Below the pieces are notes generated by a model. The model was not told the DNA's origin. It saw only the letters and a program-made list of their open reading frames with translations, and ran no database searches. Positions 18,778 through 27,717 of a DNA stretch of 64,000 nucleotides are shown in pieces. The DNA lies in NCBI RefSeq assembly GCF_001677885.1, contig NZ_LOCQ01000054.1:183067-247066 (forward strand), given 5' to 3'. The stretch is from Janthinobacterium psychrotolerans. Its GTDB lineage: Bacteria > Pseudomonadota > Gammaproteobacteria > Burkholderiales > Burkholderiaceae_D. The number at the start of each line of letters is the position of its first letter. Position 1 is the first letter of the stretch. A program made the position numbers and the translations under genes.

Positions 18778-20061
18778 ATGAGCGCACCGGGCACGCCGCA
18801 TTTCAATCTTCCCAATCTGGTATTCGACAATCGCACGGCGCATGCGGCCAGTCAGTTCGACATGGTCGACCAGTTTGGCGAAGGCTTCCACGTGGTGGTG
18901 GCGCGCATGGCCTACACGCTGGGGCCTTGCGGCGCCGATGGCGTGGCCACCCTGCAGCCCTTCTCCCTGCCCGCGCCGCTGCTGACCGAAGATCGTCATC
19001 TGAATGGCGACACCGAGGCCGGCACTGTGCAGGAAAGCGATTTTGCGCCGTACAAGCCGCACTGCGACGTGATCGTCAATGGCGCGGCCCATGCGCCGCT
19101 GGGCCTGGCGATGGAACAGTTCGCCGTCAACCTCCGGCTGGCGGCGGCCGGAAAAGCGGTGATCGACAAGACCTTGAGCGTGTGCGGCGAACGCGTTTTT
19201 CGCAAGAAAGCGGTACTCAAGCGCCTGGCGCAAGGCTGTGCCCGCGCCGCCACCCTGGGCTTGCTGCGCCCGAATCCCTGGCGCTTGAGCACACCGGAAA
19301 AATTCGTGCAGTTGCCGCTGCACTATGCGTTTGCCGCTGGCGGCCAATGCCGGCTCGATACCAGGGACGGCAAGCAGCACGAGTCTTGTGACACCAATCC
19401 GCTGGGACGCGGCTTTGCGCGGCACTGGTACCTGGAGGCGCAACAGCTCACCACGGTACTGGCGCCACGGATTTGCTATCCGCAACAACCGTACACCTCC
19501 GAACAATTCTGGCAAGGCGCGGCCGGCAAGGACCTGCCGCCGCCGGCCGGGCTGGCGCCGATTGGCCGTGGCTGGCTGCCGCGCCGCACCTTGGCCGGCA
19601 GCATCAGGGAAAAAGTGCAATGGGACCAGGACGAGGTACCCATGCTGCCGGAAGACTTCGATTTCGCCTACTGGAACTGCGCGCCGGCCGACCAGCAATG
19701 CACGCACCTGGCCGGGCTGGAGCAATTTACACTCACCAATCTGTGCCGTCATGACCATCCATCCGCCCGCGCCGACCGCATCGGCAATACCGTGCTGCGC
19801 TTTACCTTGCCGCAACAAGTGCTGTTCCTGCTGCTGGCCGACGCGCACGACCAGTTGCTGGTACTGCGCCTGAAGATCGATACAGTGCTGATCGATACCG
19901 ATGCGGGCACCGTGGAACTGGTGTGGCGCGCCCTTGTGCCGGCCGATGCTGGCCAGGTGGCGGCGCGCCTGATGCATGTGAGCGAGCCCGAGCAGATCGC
20001 CAGGGTCGCGCTGCTGGAGCAAGCCCAGGAAGCGCTGGCCGAGGATGCCCATGACGAATGA
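18778..20061 (+). CDS. DUF2169 domain protein, T6SS effector-associated
   Basis: A 427-residue protein with the DUF2169 opening pattern (LPNLVFDNRTAHAASQFDMVDQFGEGFHVVVARMAY, here split across residues 10-45). DUF2169 proteins are regularly encoded between vgrG and PAAR-containing effectors and are thought to act in loading effectors onto the spike. No signal peptide or membrane helix is seen, so it is cytoplasmic. The start lies two bases after the vgrG stop, and the end overlaps the Rhs gene by 11 bp. That arrangement implies tightly coupled production of spike, adaptor and effector. Confidence 0.85.
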   Translation: MSAPGTPHFNLPNLVFDNRTAHAASQFDMVDQFGEGFHVVVARMAYTLGPCGADGVATLQPFSLPAPLLTEDRHLNGDTEAGTVQESDFAPYKPHCDVIVNGAAHAPLGLAMEQFAVNLRLAAAGKAVIDKTLSVCGERVFRKKAVLKRLAQGCARAATLGLLRPNPWRLSTPEKFVQLPLHYAFAAGGQCRLDTRDGKQHESCDTNPLGRGFARHWYLEAQQLTTVLAPRICYPQQPYTSEQFWQGAAGKDLPPPAGLAPIGRGWLPRRTLAGSIREKVQWDQDEVPMLPEDFDFAYWNCAPADQQCTHLAGLEQFTLTNLCRHDHPSARADRIGNTVLRFTLPQQVLFLLLADAHDQLLVLRLKIDTVLIDTDAGTVELVWRALVPADAGQVAARLMHVSEPEQIARVALLEQAQEALAEDAHDE

Positions 20062-23000
20062 AACCGTCACCAAGTCGGCGCGCTTCTATTGCGTCAGCCT
20101 GACACCAGATATTTGCAGGACTCCGGTCGGCTCCAGCACGCCACCGTTGCCCTACTCCATCGTCGGTGAATTTTCTGCCGCACAAAATGCCTCGCCCAAT
20201 GTCAAGTCGCACAGCGAACCGGTAATCCTGCACCAGCGTAGCACCATTCCCGGCGTCACCGGCGACGCACCCGGCAAGGCCGGCGGCATCAAGAGCGGCA
20301 CAGTGGGCAAGCAGGTCGACACCAAGGTGGCCAGTCCCATCCACCACGCCAACGGCGCCGACCTGGTGCAGGTGGGACGCGAAGTGTGGATGAATGCACG
20401 CAATACGGTGGGCAAGATTTATGAGCGGGGTGGGGAGGTGGCGAGGCCGGTATTGACCGCCTTGGGCCAGAAGGTGCAAGAGCTGGCGCAAGACTACAAA
20501 GACCATGGCTCGAAAAAAATGCACGGCGCGGCAGACGACATGGTGGAGGTGGGCGGCACCGTCCTGACCGGCAGCGCAGTGGTGGGCGTGGCAGGCGCGG
20601 CGGTGGCGGCAACCGGTGTCGGACTGCCAGCCGCCGCTGCAATGGAAACGGCGGCGGCCACCGGCGCGGTCGTCGGTGGCGCAACGGTCGCTGGCGGCAC
20701 CGCCGTGGAGGCATCGGCCGCGGTGCTGGACCAGGCGGCTGACTATGTCTTGACCGGCAAGACGCCGGACGTGGTCGATACACTGGCAACCATCGGCGCT
20801 AATGCGGCAGATGCGCTGCTGCAAAACGTTGTGTTGAGCAAAATCCCAGGCAGCAAGCTGCTGGGTAAATTCCTGGGCAAAAAACTGGCGCCGTCGATCA
20901 AGAAAATCAAGGACAAGCTGGCAGGTAAAAAACCGGTCAAGGAGCCGCCCAAGCTCGACAAGCCCCCACCAAAAAACGGCGGCGACGACGGCAAAAGCCG
21001 TGGCAAGAAAGAGCCCAAATCCGAGGCGCCGTCCGATTGCTGTCCGAAAAATAGCGGCCCGGGCAACAAGCCGGCCAAGAGCCGCAAGCCGGTGCATTTC
21101 GGCACCGGCCAGGAAATCCTGTACCAGACCGATTTTGCGCTGGAAGGCGCGATTCCCATCGTCTGGACCCGCTGCTACCGCTCGGGCGCCGAATCCGAAG
21201 ATCAGGGCGTGCTGGGGGCGCGCTGGGCCACGCCCTACACCACCGCCTTGTCCGTATGCGAAGCCGGCATCGTCTACCACGACGACAGCGGCCGCGCCCT
21301 GCGCCTGCCTTCCCTGGGGATCGGCCAGCAATACGATCACCGCAAGGAAGGTTATATCGTGTCGCGCGACGGCGCCGATACATTTACCGTGCTGTGGCGC
21401 GATGGCAGCCGCGACCGCTACGCGCGCAGCGCCGGCGGATTGCTGCCGCATGGCTACGATGGCGTCAACGCCATGCTGGCGCCAGCGGCACCGGCCGCAA
21501 CAGAACGCTACGAGCTGGTGCGCAGCGAAGGGCGCGACGGCCGTGGCGTCACCATCGAACGCTTTCTTGACGCCAAGGCAGGCGCCGTGTTGTTGCGCCT
21601 GTGCAGCGATGACGAAGTCATTGTCGAGGCCATGCGTGTGGACGACAGCATGCCGGCCCGTATCGGCAGCATCGAGGAAGTGCTGCGTGACGGCAGCCGC
21701 GTCTGCCATGCGCGCTACCGCTATACCGCCGATGCCGGCACAGGCGAAGCGGCAAGGCGTTTCGATCTGGCCAGCCAGGAAAATGCCCTTGGCGACGCCC
21801 GCCACTACACTTATCGCCACCATCTGCTGACCGCCTGCAGCAGCTATGCGGGCTTTGCCTACGCGCTGGAATGGATCAGCCTGGACGCCCTGCGCGCACG
21901 CTGGAGCGGCAGCCACTTGAGCGACAGTGAGCTGCTGGAAGCGTATCCGATTACCGTGAACAACAGCTACCAGGCCCGCGCCACCGCCACGCGGGCCGCC
22001 GATGGCAGTGAGCTTACGCAAATTGCTTACCTCGATAACGACACCAGCCGCGTCACGGAAAACGGCAGCACGCGCGACTATGTATTTGACGCCAACTGGC
22101 TGATCACCGAAGTGCGCCGCGTCGACCATGGCCAATCGGTGCCGCTGGGCCGGCGCGAGTGGGACCGCGACGGCATGCTGCTGGCCGACATCGACGCCAA
22201 CGGCGCGGCCACGCGCTATGCCTACGACGCTTTTGGCAACCTGGTCAGCAGCACCGACGCACTAGGCAATCGCAGCACGATCGCCTACGACGAGAGCAAT
22301 CAGCCGGTACGCTTTACCGATGCCTTGGGCAATATCACCCGGCGCGAATACGACGATACAGGCCGCCCCGTCAGCATTAGCGATGCACTGGGCCACGTCA
22401 CGCAATACCGTTACAACCAGCGCGGCCAGGTCAGCGAACTGATCGATGCAAAAGGCGGCAGCAAGCAGTTCCGCTACAACCGGCAAGGCTTGCTGACAAG
22501 CTATACCGACTGCTCGGGCCATACCAGCGACTACGCCTACGACAAGCAAGGTCGGCTGATCTCCACGCATGACGCGATGGGCCACGCCACCACCTATGAC
22601 TATGACGCCCTGGGCCGATTGATACGGCTGGCGTCACCCGGCGGCGCATCCGAGCAATACCGCTACGACGCCGACGGCAACCTGGTGCTGCACACGGACG
22701 CCGCCGGCCACCAGACGCGCTACCGCTACAACGGCCAGGGCCTGCCCATCGAACGCACGGACGCCATTGGCCAGGCCCTGCGCTACCGTTATGACGACGC
22801 GCTGCAACTGACCGAATTGATCAACGCCAAGGGAGAAAGCTACCGATTGAGCTACCACGCCGAAGGCTGGCTGGAAGCGGAGACCGGTTTCGATGGCAAG
22901 CGCACCGACTACAGTTATGACCGCGCCGGCAACCTGACGGCCTTTCAAAGCGGAGCGCAGCGCACGGAACTGTTGCGCGATGCGCTGGGCCTGCTCCAGG

Positions 23001-25021
23001 CAAAAACCACGGCCGATGGCGTGGTGCGCTACGCCTACGATGCGCTCGGCCGCCTGGTCGCCGTGTCTTCGCCGCAGGCGGAGCAGCGCTTTTTTCACGA
23101 TGCGCTGGGCCAGCTGACCGAGGAACGCAGCGCGTATTACCTGCAATCGCCGCCCGACACCGGCAGGCTGCCCAACGCCCCGCGCACGCCGGACGCCAGC
23201 TTTGTCATGACGCACGCGTATGACGAGCTGGGCAACCGTATCCAGACTGTGCTGCCGAACGGCCGCCGCGTCGACACGTTGCGCTACGGTTCCGGCCACT
23301 GGCACGGCGTGCTGTGGCAGGGCCAGACCGTGGTCGATGTCGAGCGCGACAGATTGCACCGCGAAAAGCAGCGCACCCTGGGCAACAGCGGCTTGGTCGC
23401 CACGCGCCAGTACGACGCGCAGTCACGGCTCACGCAAATGACCCTGGCGCGCGGCATGGACAACCCTTCCCCTTTGCGCGAGCGCCGCTTTCACTACGAC
23501 GCATCGGGCAACCTGACCACCATCGCCCAGAGCGGCCAGACGGCCAACGGACCACTGGGCAACCTGCAGTACACCTACGACCCGCTAGGACAATTGCTGT
23601 CCGCCGTACAGCCTGGCCTGGTGGAACGCTTCGCCTTCGACCCCGCCGGCAATATGGTCGACGCCACCCCGGATACCAGCGCCCAGCTCCCCGCGATCAC
23701 CGGCAACCTGCTGCGCACCTTCGGCGACTTCAGCTACGACTACGACGAACAGGGCAACACCACGCGCAAGCGCTTCCACCCTCCCGGCCGCGAATCGGCC
23801 TGGAGCGACCTGCAGCTGGAATACGACGCCGCAAACCGCATCAGCCACGCCACGCGCACGGAACGCCAGACGCGACACCGCGCCGAATACTTTTACGACG
23901 CCTTCAGCCGCCGCATCGCCAAACGCGTCGAGGTGGAGCAATGGGGCAATCAGCAGGATATTGCCACCGATCAGCCCGTACAAACCAGCAGCACCACGAC
24001 GCTGTTTGTCTGGGATGGCGACACACTGGCGCAGGAACTTGGACAGGACGAGACGGTCACATATCTGTATGAGCCGGAGAGTTTTGTGCCGCTGGCGAGG
24101 ATACACTCTGAAGGCAACGACACGAAGGAAGGTCAATCAATACATTTTTCGGATGTTAATGGCTGGGATTTACCGGATGTAAGGAAGTACTCTGATCAGC
24201 AGGTAGCTATCACACAAGCTGATGCAGAGAGGCTACATCGGTCGACGTGGAAGCAAGTTCAGGCGGATGCCAGCGTTTCGGCAAAACCCGATCGGATTGA
24301 CTACTATAACTGTGATCACTTGGGAACACCGCGTGAGTTGACTGATCAGGTGGGGAATATAGTTTGGAGCGCGCGCTACAGAGCTTGGGGTCAAGTAATT
24401 GATTTTAGCGAAAAAGAACAATTTTTGCGATTCCAAGGACAGTATGAAGATAAAGAAAGTGGGTTATTCTACAATCGCTATCGATATTACGATTCTATTT
24501 TTGGACGATACGTTACACAAGATCCGATACGCCTAATAGGTGGGATAAATAATTATTTATATTCAAAAAATCCTACCGAAACAATAGATCCTTTAGGACT
24601 GGTATGCGGCAAGGCAAACCCATCGAAAGTTGATAAAGATAATAATGGAAAATTCAGAGATCAACACGGAAGATACGCCGCTGATCCAGGCTGGCCAGCA
24701 AATAGAGGATTCAATGATAGCCCTAATAAATTTTCTCTTTTGCCGATGACCACTATAGATAGATTTGGCCATCCTGGAGGAACATTTGTTTCCCCACAAG
24801 GGGTTCAGTTTTCACATAGAGCACTGCCGCAATCCTATCGAAATGGAAAACCATATCATGTATATGAGATATTAAAATCAATTCAAGTAGATGCTGGATT
24901 AGCGGCGCCTTGGTTTAATCAAAAAGGCTTAGGAATGCAATATGAACTACCACTTCCAGTATCTGATCTTATAAAAAATGGTTCCTTAATAGAAGTGTTT
25001 CCATGTGGCCCAATACCGTGA
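20051..25021 (+). CDS. Rhs polymorphic toxin: PAAR-like (DUF4150) N-terminus, Rhs shell, TNT NAD+ glycohydrolase tip
   Basis: A 1656-residue T6SS effector. Residues 1-130 are a DUF4150 PAAR-like tip (CRTPVGSSTPPLPYSIVGE; GDAPGKAGGIKSGTVG). Hydrophobic segments at about 175-240 could cross the target membrane. A long YD-repeat shell ends with RYRYYDSIFGRYVTQDPIRL and the IDPLGL cleavage motif near residue 1517. The last 139 residues match the TNT toxin fold: TIDRFGHPGGTFVSPQG, RALP, YHVYEILK, APWFNQKGLGMQYELP. TNT toxins hydrolyse NAD+. The ATG at 20051 has AGG six bases upstream; another ATG lies at 20045. GC content falls sharply near 24.1 kb, inside the shell, so the tip was probably exchanged by recombination. 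The immunity gene follows. Confidence 0.92.
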   Translation: MTNETVTKSARFYCVSLTPDICRTPVGSSTPPLPYSIVGEFSAAQNASPNVKSHSEPVILHQRSTIPGVTGDAPGKAGGIKSGTVGKQVDTKVASPIHHANGADLVQVGREVWMNARNTVGKIYERGGEVARPVLTALGQKVQELAQDYKDHGSKKMHGAADDMVEVGGTVLTGSAVVGVAGAAVAATGVGLPAAAAMETAAATGAVVGGATVAGGTAVEASAAVLDQAADYVLTGKTPDVVDTLATIGANAADALLQNVVLSKIPGSKLLGKFLGKKLAPSIKKIKDKLAGKKPVKEPPKLDKPPPKNGGDDGKSRGKKEPKSEAPSDCCPKNSGPGNKPAKSRKPVHFGTGQEILYQTDFALEGAIPIVWTRCYRSGAESEDQGVLGARWATPYTTALSVCEAGIVYHDDSGRALRLPSLGIGQQYDHRKEGYIVSRDGADTFTVLWRDGSRDRYARSAGGLLPHGYDGVNAMLAPAAPAATERYELVRSEGRDGRGVTIERFLDAKAGAVLLRLCSDDEVIVEAMRVDDSMPARIGSIEEVLRDGSRVCHARYRYTADAGTGEAARRFDLASQENALGDARHYTYRHHLLTACSSYAGFAYALEWISLDALRARWSGSHLSDSELLEAYPITVNNSYQARATATRAADGSELTQIAYLDNDTSRVTENGSTRDYVFDANWLITEVRRVDHGQSVPLGRREWDRDGMLLADIDANGAATRYAYDAFGNLVSSTDALGNRSTIAYDESNQPVRFTDALGNITRREYDDTGRPVSISDALGHVTQYRYNQRGQVSELIDAKGGSKQFRYNRQGLLTSYTDCSGHTSDYAYDKQGRLISTHDAMGHATTYDYDALGRLIRLASPGGASEQYRYDADGNLVLHTDAAGHQTRYRYNGQGLPIERTDAIGQALRYRYDDALQLTELINAKGESYRLSYHAEGWLEAETGFDGKRTDYSYDRAGNLTAFQSGAQRTELLRDALGLLQAKTTADGVVRYAYDALGRLVAVSSPQAEQRFFHDALGQLTEERSAYYLQSPPDTGRLPNAPRTPDASFVMTHAYDELGNRIQTVLPNGRRVDTLRYGSGHWHGVLWQGQTVVDVERDRLHREKQRTLGNSGLVATRQYDAQSRLTQMTLARGMDNPSPLRERRFHYDASGNLTTIAQSGQTANGPLGNLQYTYDPLGQLLSAVQPGLVERFAFDPAGNMVDATPDTSAQLPAITGNLLRTFGDFSYDYDEQGNTTRKRFHPPGRESAWSDLQLEYDAANRISHATRTERQTRHRAEYFYDAFSRRIAKRVEVEQWGNQQDIATDQPVQTSSTTTLFVWDGDTLAQELGQDETVTYLYEPESFVPLARIHSEGNDTKEGQSIHFSDVNGWDLPDVRKYSDQQVAITQADAERLHRSTWKQVQADASVSAKPDRIDYYNCDHLGTPRELTDQVGNIVWSARYRAWGQVIDFSEKEQFLRFQGQYEDKESGLFYNRYRYYDSIFGRYVTQDPIRLIGGINNYLYSKNPTETIDPLGLVCGKANPSKVDKDNNGKFRDQHGRYAADPGWPANRGFNDSPNKFSLLPMTTIDRFGHPGGTFVSPQGVQFSHRALPQSYRNGKPYHVYEILKSIQVDAGLAAPWFNQKGLGMQYELPLPVSDLIKNGSLIEVFPCGPIP

Positions 25022-25027
25022 GAAAAA

Positions 25028-25249
25028 ATGAAAATTTCCGAAATCAAAAAAGAATTAGAATTTCAATCAATTCCAGAATCAGCATACTCAATTAACAAAA
25101 TAAAAGAAGAAAGCTTATGCATCTTAAAAAGAAGAAGATATTTTGAGATTTTTTACTATGAAAGGGGGATAGAGAACAATGCAATCGCCTTCAAAAAAGA
25201 AGAAGAAGCTTGTAATTATTTTTTTAATGAACTGAAATCTTGGTTTTAA
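25028..25249 (+). CDS. Probable immunity protein to the TNT toxin tip
   Basis: A 73-residue AT-rich gene starting six bases after the Rhs stop. The sequence (ISEIKKELEFQSIPESAYSI...ESLCILKRRRYFEIFYYERG...EEEACNYFFNEL) has the compact pattern of small cytosolic immunity proteins found next to TNT-domain toxins: a short helix, IP..AYS, an FYYERG strand and an EACxYF helix. It would bind and block the NAD+ glycohydrolase in the producing cell and its kin. A diverged, start-less copy lies at 27718-27948. Confidence 0.8.
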   Translation: MKISEIKKELEFQSIPESAYSINKIKEESLCILKRRRYFEIFYYERGIENNAIAFKKEEEACNYFFNELKSWF

Positions 25250-25642
25250 TTAATAACAAAATACCAAATAAAGAAAATTTTTTATGAAATTTATAAAATT
25301 TAAATAATGGTACCATATAAAAATGACGCACCAGATTACATATTTTTGATGCATCTTGGTAACACACGGCGGGCAGAACTTTGGGGAGGCGAAAAGTTCG
25401 CATCATAGACGCTAAGACCGATATTGTGCCCAATTTCGCGATTAATCAAACTTATGCACGACCGAGGCGTTTAGCATTGGAGCATTCTGCAGTTATACTA
25501 GAATAACATCATCGCAATCCCCCACTCTTAATTTTTTAAGTAAAATTAATTTCTTGGCACGGCGACACCTTACAAGAAAAGATTTTGCTCTTGGCTTGAA
25601 AGGCTACTCCACGAAAAACTACTACATTTTCAAGAAAATAAA
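25250..25642 (+). pseudogene. Intergenic stretch with possible decayed toxin-tip relic
   Basis: No intact gene is seen in these 393 bases. Two short open pieces in different frames (25307-25408 and about 25363-25506) and a third (about 25500 to 25645) could be parts of one broken coding sequence. The last piece ends LGLKGYSTKNYYIFKKIK with its TGA overlapping the ATG of the next gene at 25643. The segment around 25360-25490 is clearly richer in GC than its surroundings. A former toxin tip is possible but its family is not recognised. Confidence 0.3.
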
Positions 25643-26083
25643 ATGAAAATAAACAAATACACTGGAGATTTGCAAATATACAGTAAAATTAAAATAAGCT
25701 GCAACACCTCAAAAACTGAGATTGAAAATCTAAAAAATTTGGAAAAATATGGAAATATAAATGGATACGAAACATATAGCATAAAAGAAATATTTTTTCT
25801 TGATTTGAAAATGAGAATAAATTTTAGATTTAAAGACAATTTTTTATTCAAACTTCAACTTATATGGACAGATGGCAAAGTTAATCTACTAGGTTATGAC
25901 GCAAGCAATTTAGACTTATCAAATGAAAAAGAATATTTGAGCACCAAAATATCACATGCAATAAAAGAATTAGCTGAAGTCACCACAACCTACGAAGATT
26001 GCTTCTCGTTCTTGTGGGGATATATATTAGTTAAAGCTGACCAAAAATCACAATCCTGCTCTATAGAAATAATTTACAAATAA
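25643..26083 (+). CDS. Orphan immunity-like protein (family member A)
   Basis: A 146-residue AT-rich gene of unrecognised family. The C-terminal half pairs with the product of 26297-26785: both have a strand like F..K..F.L.LIW..G followed by a helix and a final SFLWGYILVKADQKSQS..IEIIY strand pair. Genes of this size and base composition downstream of rhs loci are typically immunity genes left after toxin-tip exchange. No signal peptide, so cytosolic. Its ATG overlaps the stop of a possible toxin relic. Confidence 0.55.
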   Translation: MKINKYTGDLQIYSKIKISCNTSKTEIENLKNLEKYGNINGYETYSIKEIFFLDLKMRINFRFKDNFLFKLQLIWTDGKVNLLGYDASNLDLSNEKEYLSTKISHAIKELAEVTTTYEDCFSFLWGYILVKADQKSQSCSIEIIYK

Positions 26084-26151
26084 AATTTGATAATTTCATT
26101 TATGCATAAATTATATATATTTTAAAAAATAAATTCAAAATTAAATTAATA

Positions 26152-26316
26152 ATGACACATACAGAAGGCGGAAACTGGTGACATCCAATCAACTCATTCC
26201 ATAGATATATTGCCTCCTTACCTGACCAGAAGATGCAAAAAATAATTTTAAGAAATTGAGGAAAACCTGACTCGCAATGGAAAGAATTCTTAAAAAATGA
26301 TAAGAACATCCTTTAA
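26152..26316 (+). pseudogene. Toxin-tip relic with two in-frame TGA codons
   Basis: Frame 26152-26316 reads MTHTEGGNW, stop, HPINSFHRYIASLPDQ, KMQKIILRN, stop, GKPDSQWKEFLKNDKNIL, stop. Both internal stops are TGA at 26179 and 26257. The reading continues sensibly across them, as expected of the C-terminal end of a toxin domain broken by point mutations. The relic ends 20 bases inside the next gene, which starts at 26297 in another frame; toxin and immunity genes often overlap this way. The toxin family is not identified. Confidence 0.5.
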
Positions 26317-26785
26317 TACAGAAAATGGGTATCTCCTACTGGATAGTATTGTGATGGCTCCAGTTAACGAATTTCAGTTTCTTAAGAATGCAAAAGAAAA
26401 TAAAATTAAAATAGAAATTAATCAAACAAACACTTATGTGCACACCTTATCAACATGTGGAGAATTGAATGATTTTGAATTTGGCATAAATTTTACATTT
26501 GAAAATTCTTCAATAAAAAGTGTTTGGCTATCGTGGGATGGGGGGAATACAAAAAAATATGGATACAGCACCACAGAGAATCAATTGATAGCTGACAAAA
26601 ATAGTCTGGCAAAATTACTTGCTAAAATATTCGATAGAGCCCCTGATGAGATAACAAAGACGTTTTCTGCATTTCACTTCCCATGGGGTGACATTTCAGC
26701 GTCAGCATCTCTTCAGTCAACCATCGCAGCAATTGGAATATCTTGGAATTGTGAAAACCATGCTATCAAAGAGAAATTAATTTAA
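26297..26785 (+). CDS. Orphan immunity-like protein (family member B)
   Basis: A 162-residue AT-rich gene. It resembles the product of 25643-26083, with F.INFTFENSSIKSVWLSWDGG in the centre and AFHFPWGDISASASLQS near the end, where member A has SFLWGYILVKADQKS. The function is inferred as immunity to the toxin whose relic (26152-26316) overlaps its start. The protein would be cytosolic. No database family is claimed. Confidence 0.55.
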   Translation: MIRTSFNTENGYLLLDSIVMAPVNEFQFLKNAKENKIKIEINQTNTYVHTLSTCGELNDFEFGINFTFENSSIKSVWLSWDGGNTKKYGYSTTENQLIADKNSLAKLLAKIFDRAPDEITKTFSAFHFPWGDISASASLQSTIAAIGISWNCENHAIKEKLI

Positions 26786-26847
26786 AATAGAAATTATTTC
26801 ATTTAGCAACTTGCATCAATTTCCAACTGAAAAATCAAAGTGACGAA

Positions 26848-27159
26848 ATGCAAATTCTTGCTTATCCACATAAAAAATTTTTAGCAAATGTAAACTTGCA
26901 AATTGCAAAAGGAAATAACATCTACATTTATCTATCTGGCACATGGAACGCAAACTTAATAAGCCCAAAGATAATTCACTTACTGAATAATACGGAGTCA
27001 CCGGAAACGAGCTGGAAGTTTATTTTTTGCTTTTTTATAAATCCAAATTTTTTCTGTGCTTGTTTTTACGCCACTTCAGAAAATTATAAAATAAACTATA
27101 TTAATGAAAATAATAAAATAATAAAATTTCAAAAAAGTAGAAAAAATAAAAAAATATAA
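26848..27159 (+). CDS. Small hypothetical protein in the immunity array
   Basis: A 103-residue AT-rich frame of unrecognised family with a central hydrophobic segment (FIFCFFINPNFFCACFY) and a Lys/Asn-rich tail that runs into low-complexity AAAATA repeats. It may be the remnant of another immunity gene with a garbled C-terminus. Coding status is uncertain. Confidence 0.3.
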   Translation: MQILAYPHKKFLANVNLQIAKGNNIYIYLSGTWNANLISPKIIHLLNNTESPETSWKFIFCFFINPNFFCACFYATSENYKINYINENNKIIKFQKSRKNKKI

Positions 27160-27179
27160 TATAAAATAAAATAAAATAA

Positions 27180-27290
27180 ATTTCTTTATATCCACTCAAA
27201 AAAATATCGAAAAATATCTTCGATAAATTTTAATTGGGCATAAAATGGCAGTATCTAGCAGAATTTAAAAATTATGGATACAAGTCGTGA
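27180..27290 (+). pseudogene. Possible toxin-tip relic overlapping the next immunity gene
   Basis: In the frame ending at the TGA 27288-27290, the translation reads IFDKF, stop, LGIKWQYLAEFKNYGYKS. It ends 17 bases inside the gene that starts at 27274. The arrangement repeats that at 26152-26316. It is short and rests on context more than on recognisable sequence. Confidence 0.25.
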
Positions 27291-27696
27291 TTTTACATTT
27301 AAAGATGGATATTTTTCTGCGAAAGAATCAATCCTCATATTTAGAGGAATGAAAAGAAAAAATCTATACTCGACATCTCAGAATTGGGATGTATGGATTA
27401 GGCATGAGAATGATGAAATTGCCTATAGGGCCAGTTTTAAAATCAAAAAATCCACAATAATAATTATTTGTTTTTTTGAAGAAAATGACGGACCCATAAA
27501 ATGCTGGGACTTTGGCCCTGCAAAAGGCATGAATGGCTTCCAGTCTGGACCTGAAGGAAAATATACAAGGAAATTGAGACGGTGGTTTCTAGATGAGTTT
27601 GGCATCATGCTGCCGCAAGCAGGGATTTGGGGAGAAATAGATGCTTTTCACGACCCACACAATCATACTACATCCGTTTTTTGCACCTATCAATAA
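27274..27696 (+). CDS. Orphan immunity-like protein (family member C)
   Basis: A 140-residue AT-rich gene. The N-terminus FTFKDGYFSAKESILIFRGM and the end GIWGEIDAFHDPHNHTTSVFCTY place the same WG.I....D.....S.... strand pair at the C-terminus as in members A, B and D of this array. A Trp- and Gly-rich middle (CWDFGPAKGMNGFQSGPEG) is specific to this copy. It is probably a cytosolic immunity protein; the toxin is unknown. Confidence 0.5.
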   Translation: MDTSRDFTFKDGYFSAKESILIFRGMKRKNLYSTSQNWDVWIRHENDEIAYRASFKIKKSTIIIICFFEENDGPIKCWDFGPAKGMNGFQSGPEGKYTRKLRRWFLDEFGIMLPQAGIWGEIDAFHDPHNHTTSVFCTYQ

Positions 27697-27717
27697 AAAA
27701 AATATTAATTCTAACTT

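Noticed and set aside
19802..22135. 777-codon minus-strand frame opposite DUF2169 and rhs
   Set aside because: Crosses two well-supported plus-strand genes and shows no family features.
26152..26316. Selenoprotein or recoded TGA
   Set aside because: No selenocysteine insertion hairpin was evident after the TGA codons, and the short overlapping frame fits a decayed toxin tip better.
27120..27185. Tandem AAAATA repeats as a functional microsatellite
   Set aside because: Simple AT-rich low complexity at the end of a doubtful gene; no feature depends on it.
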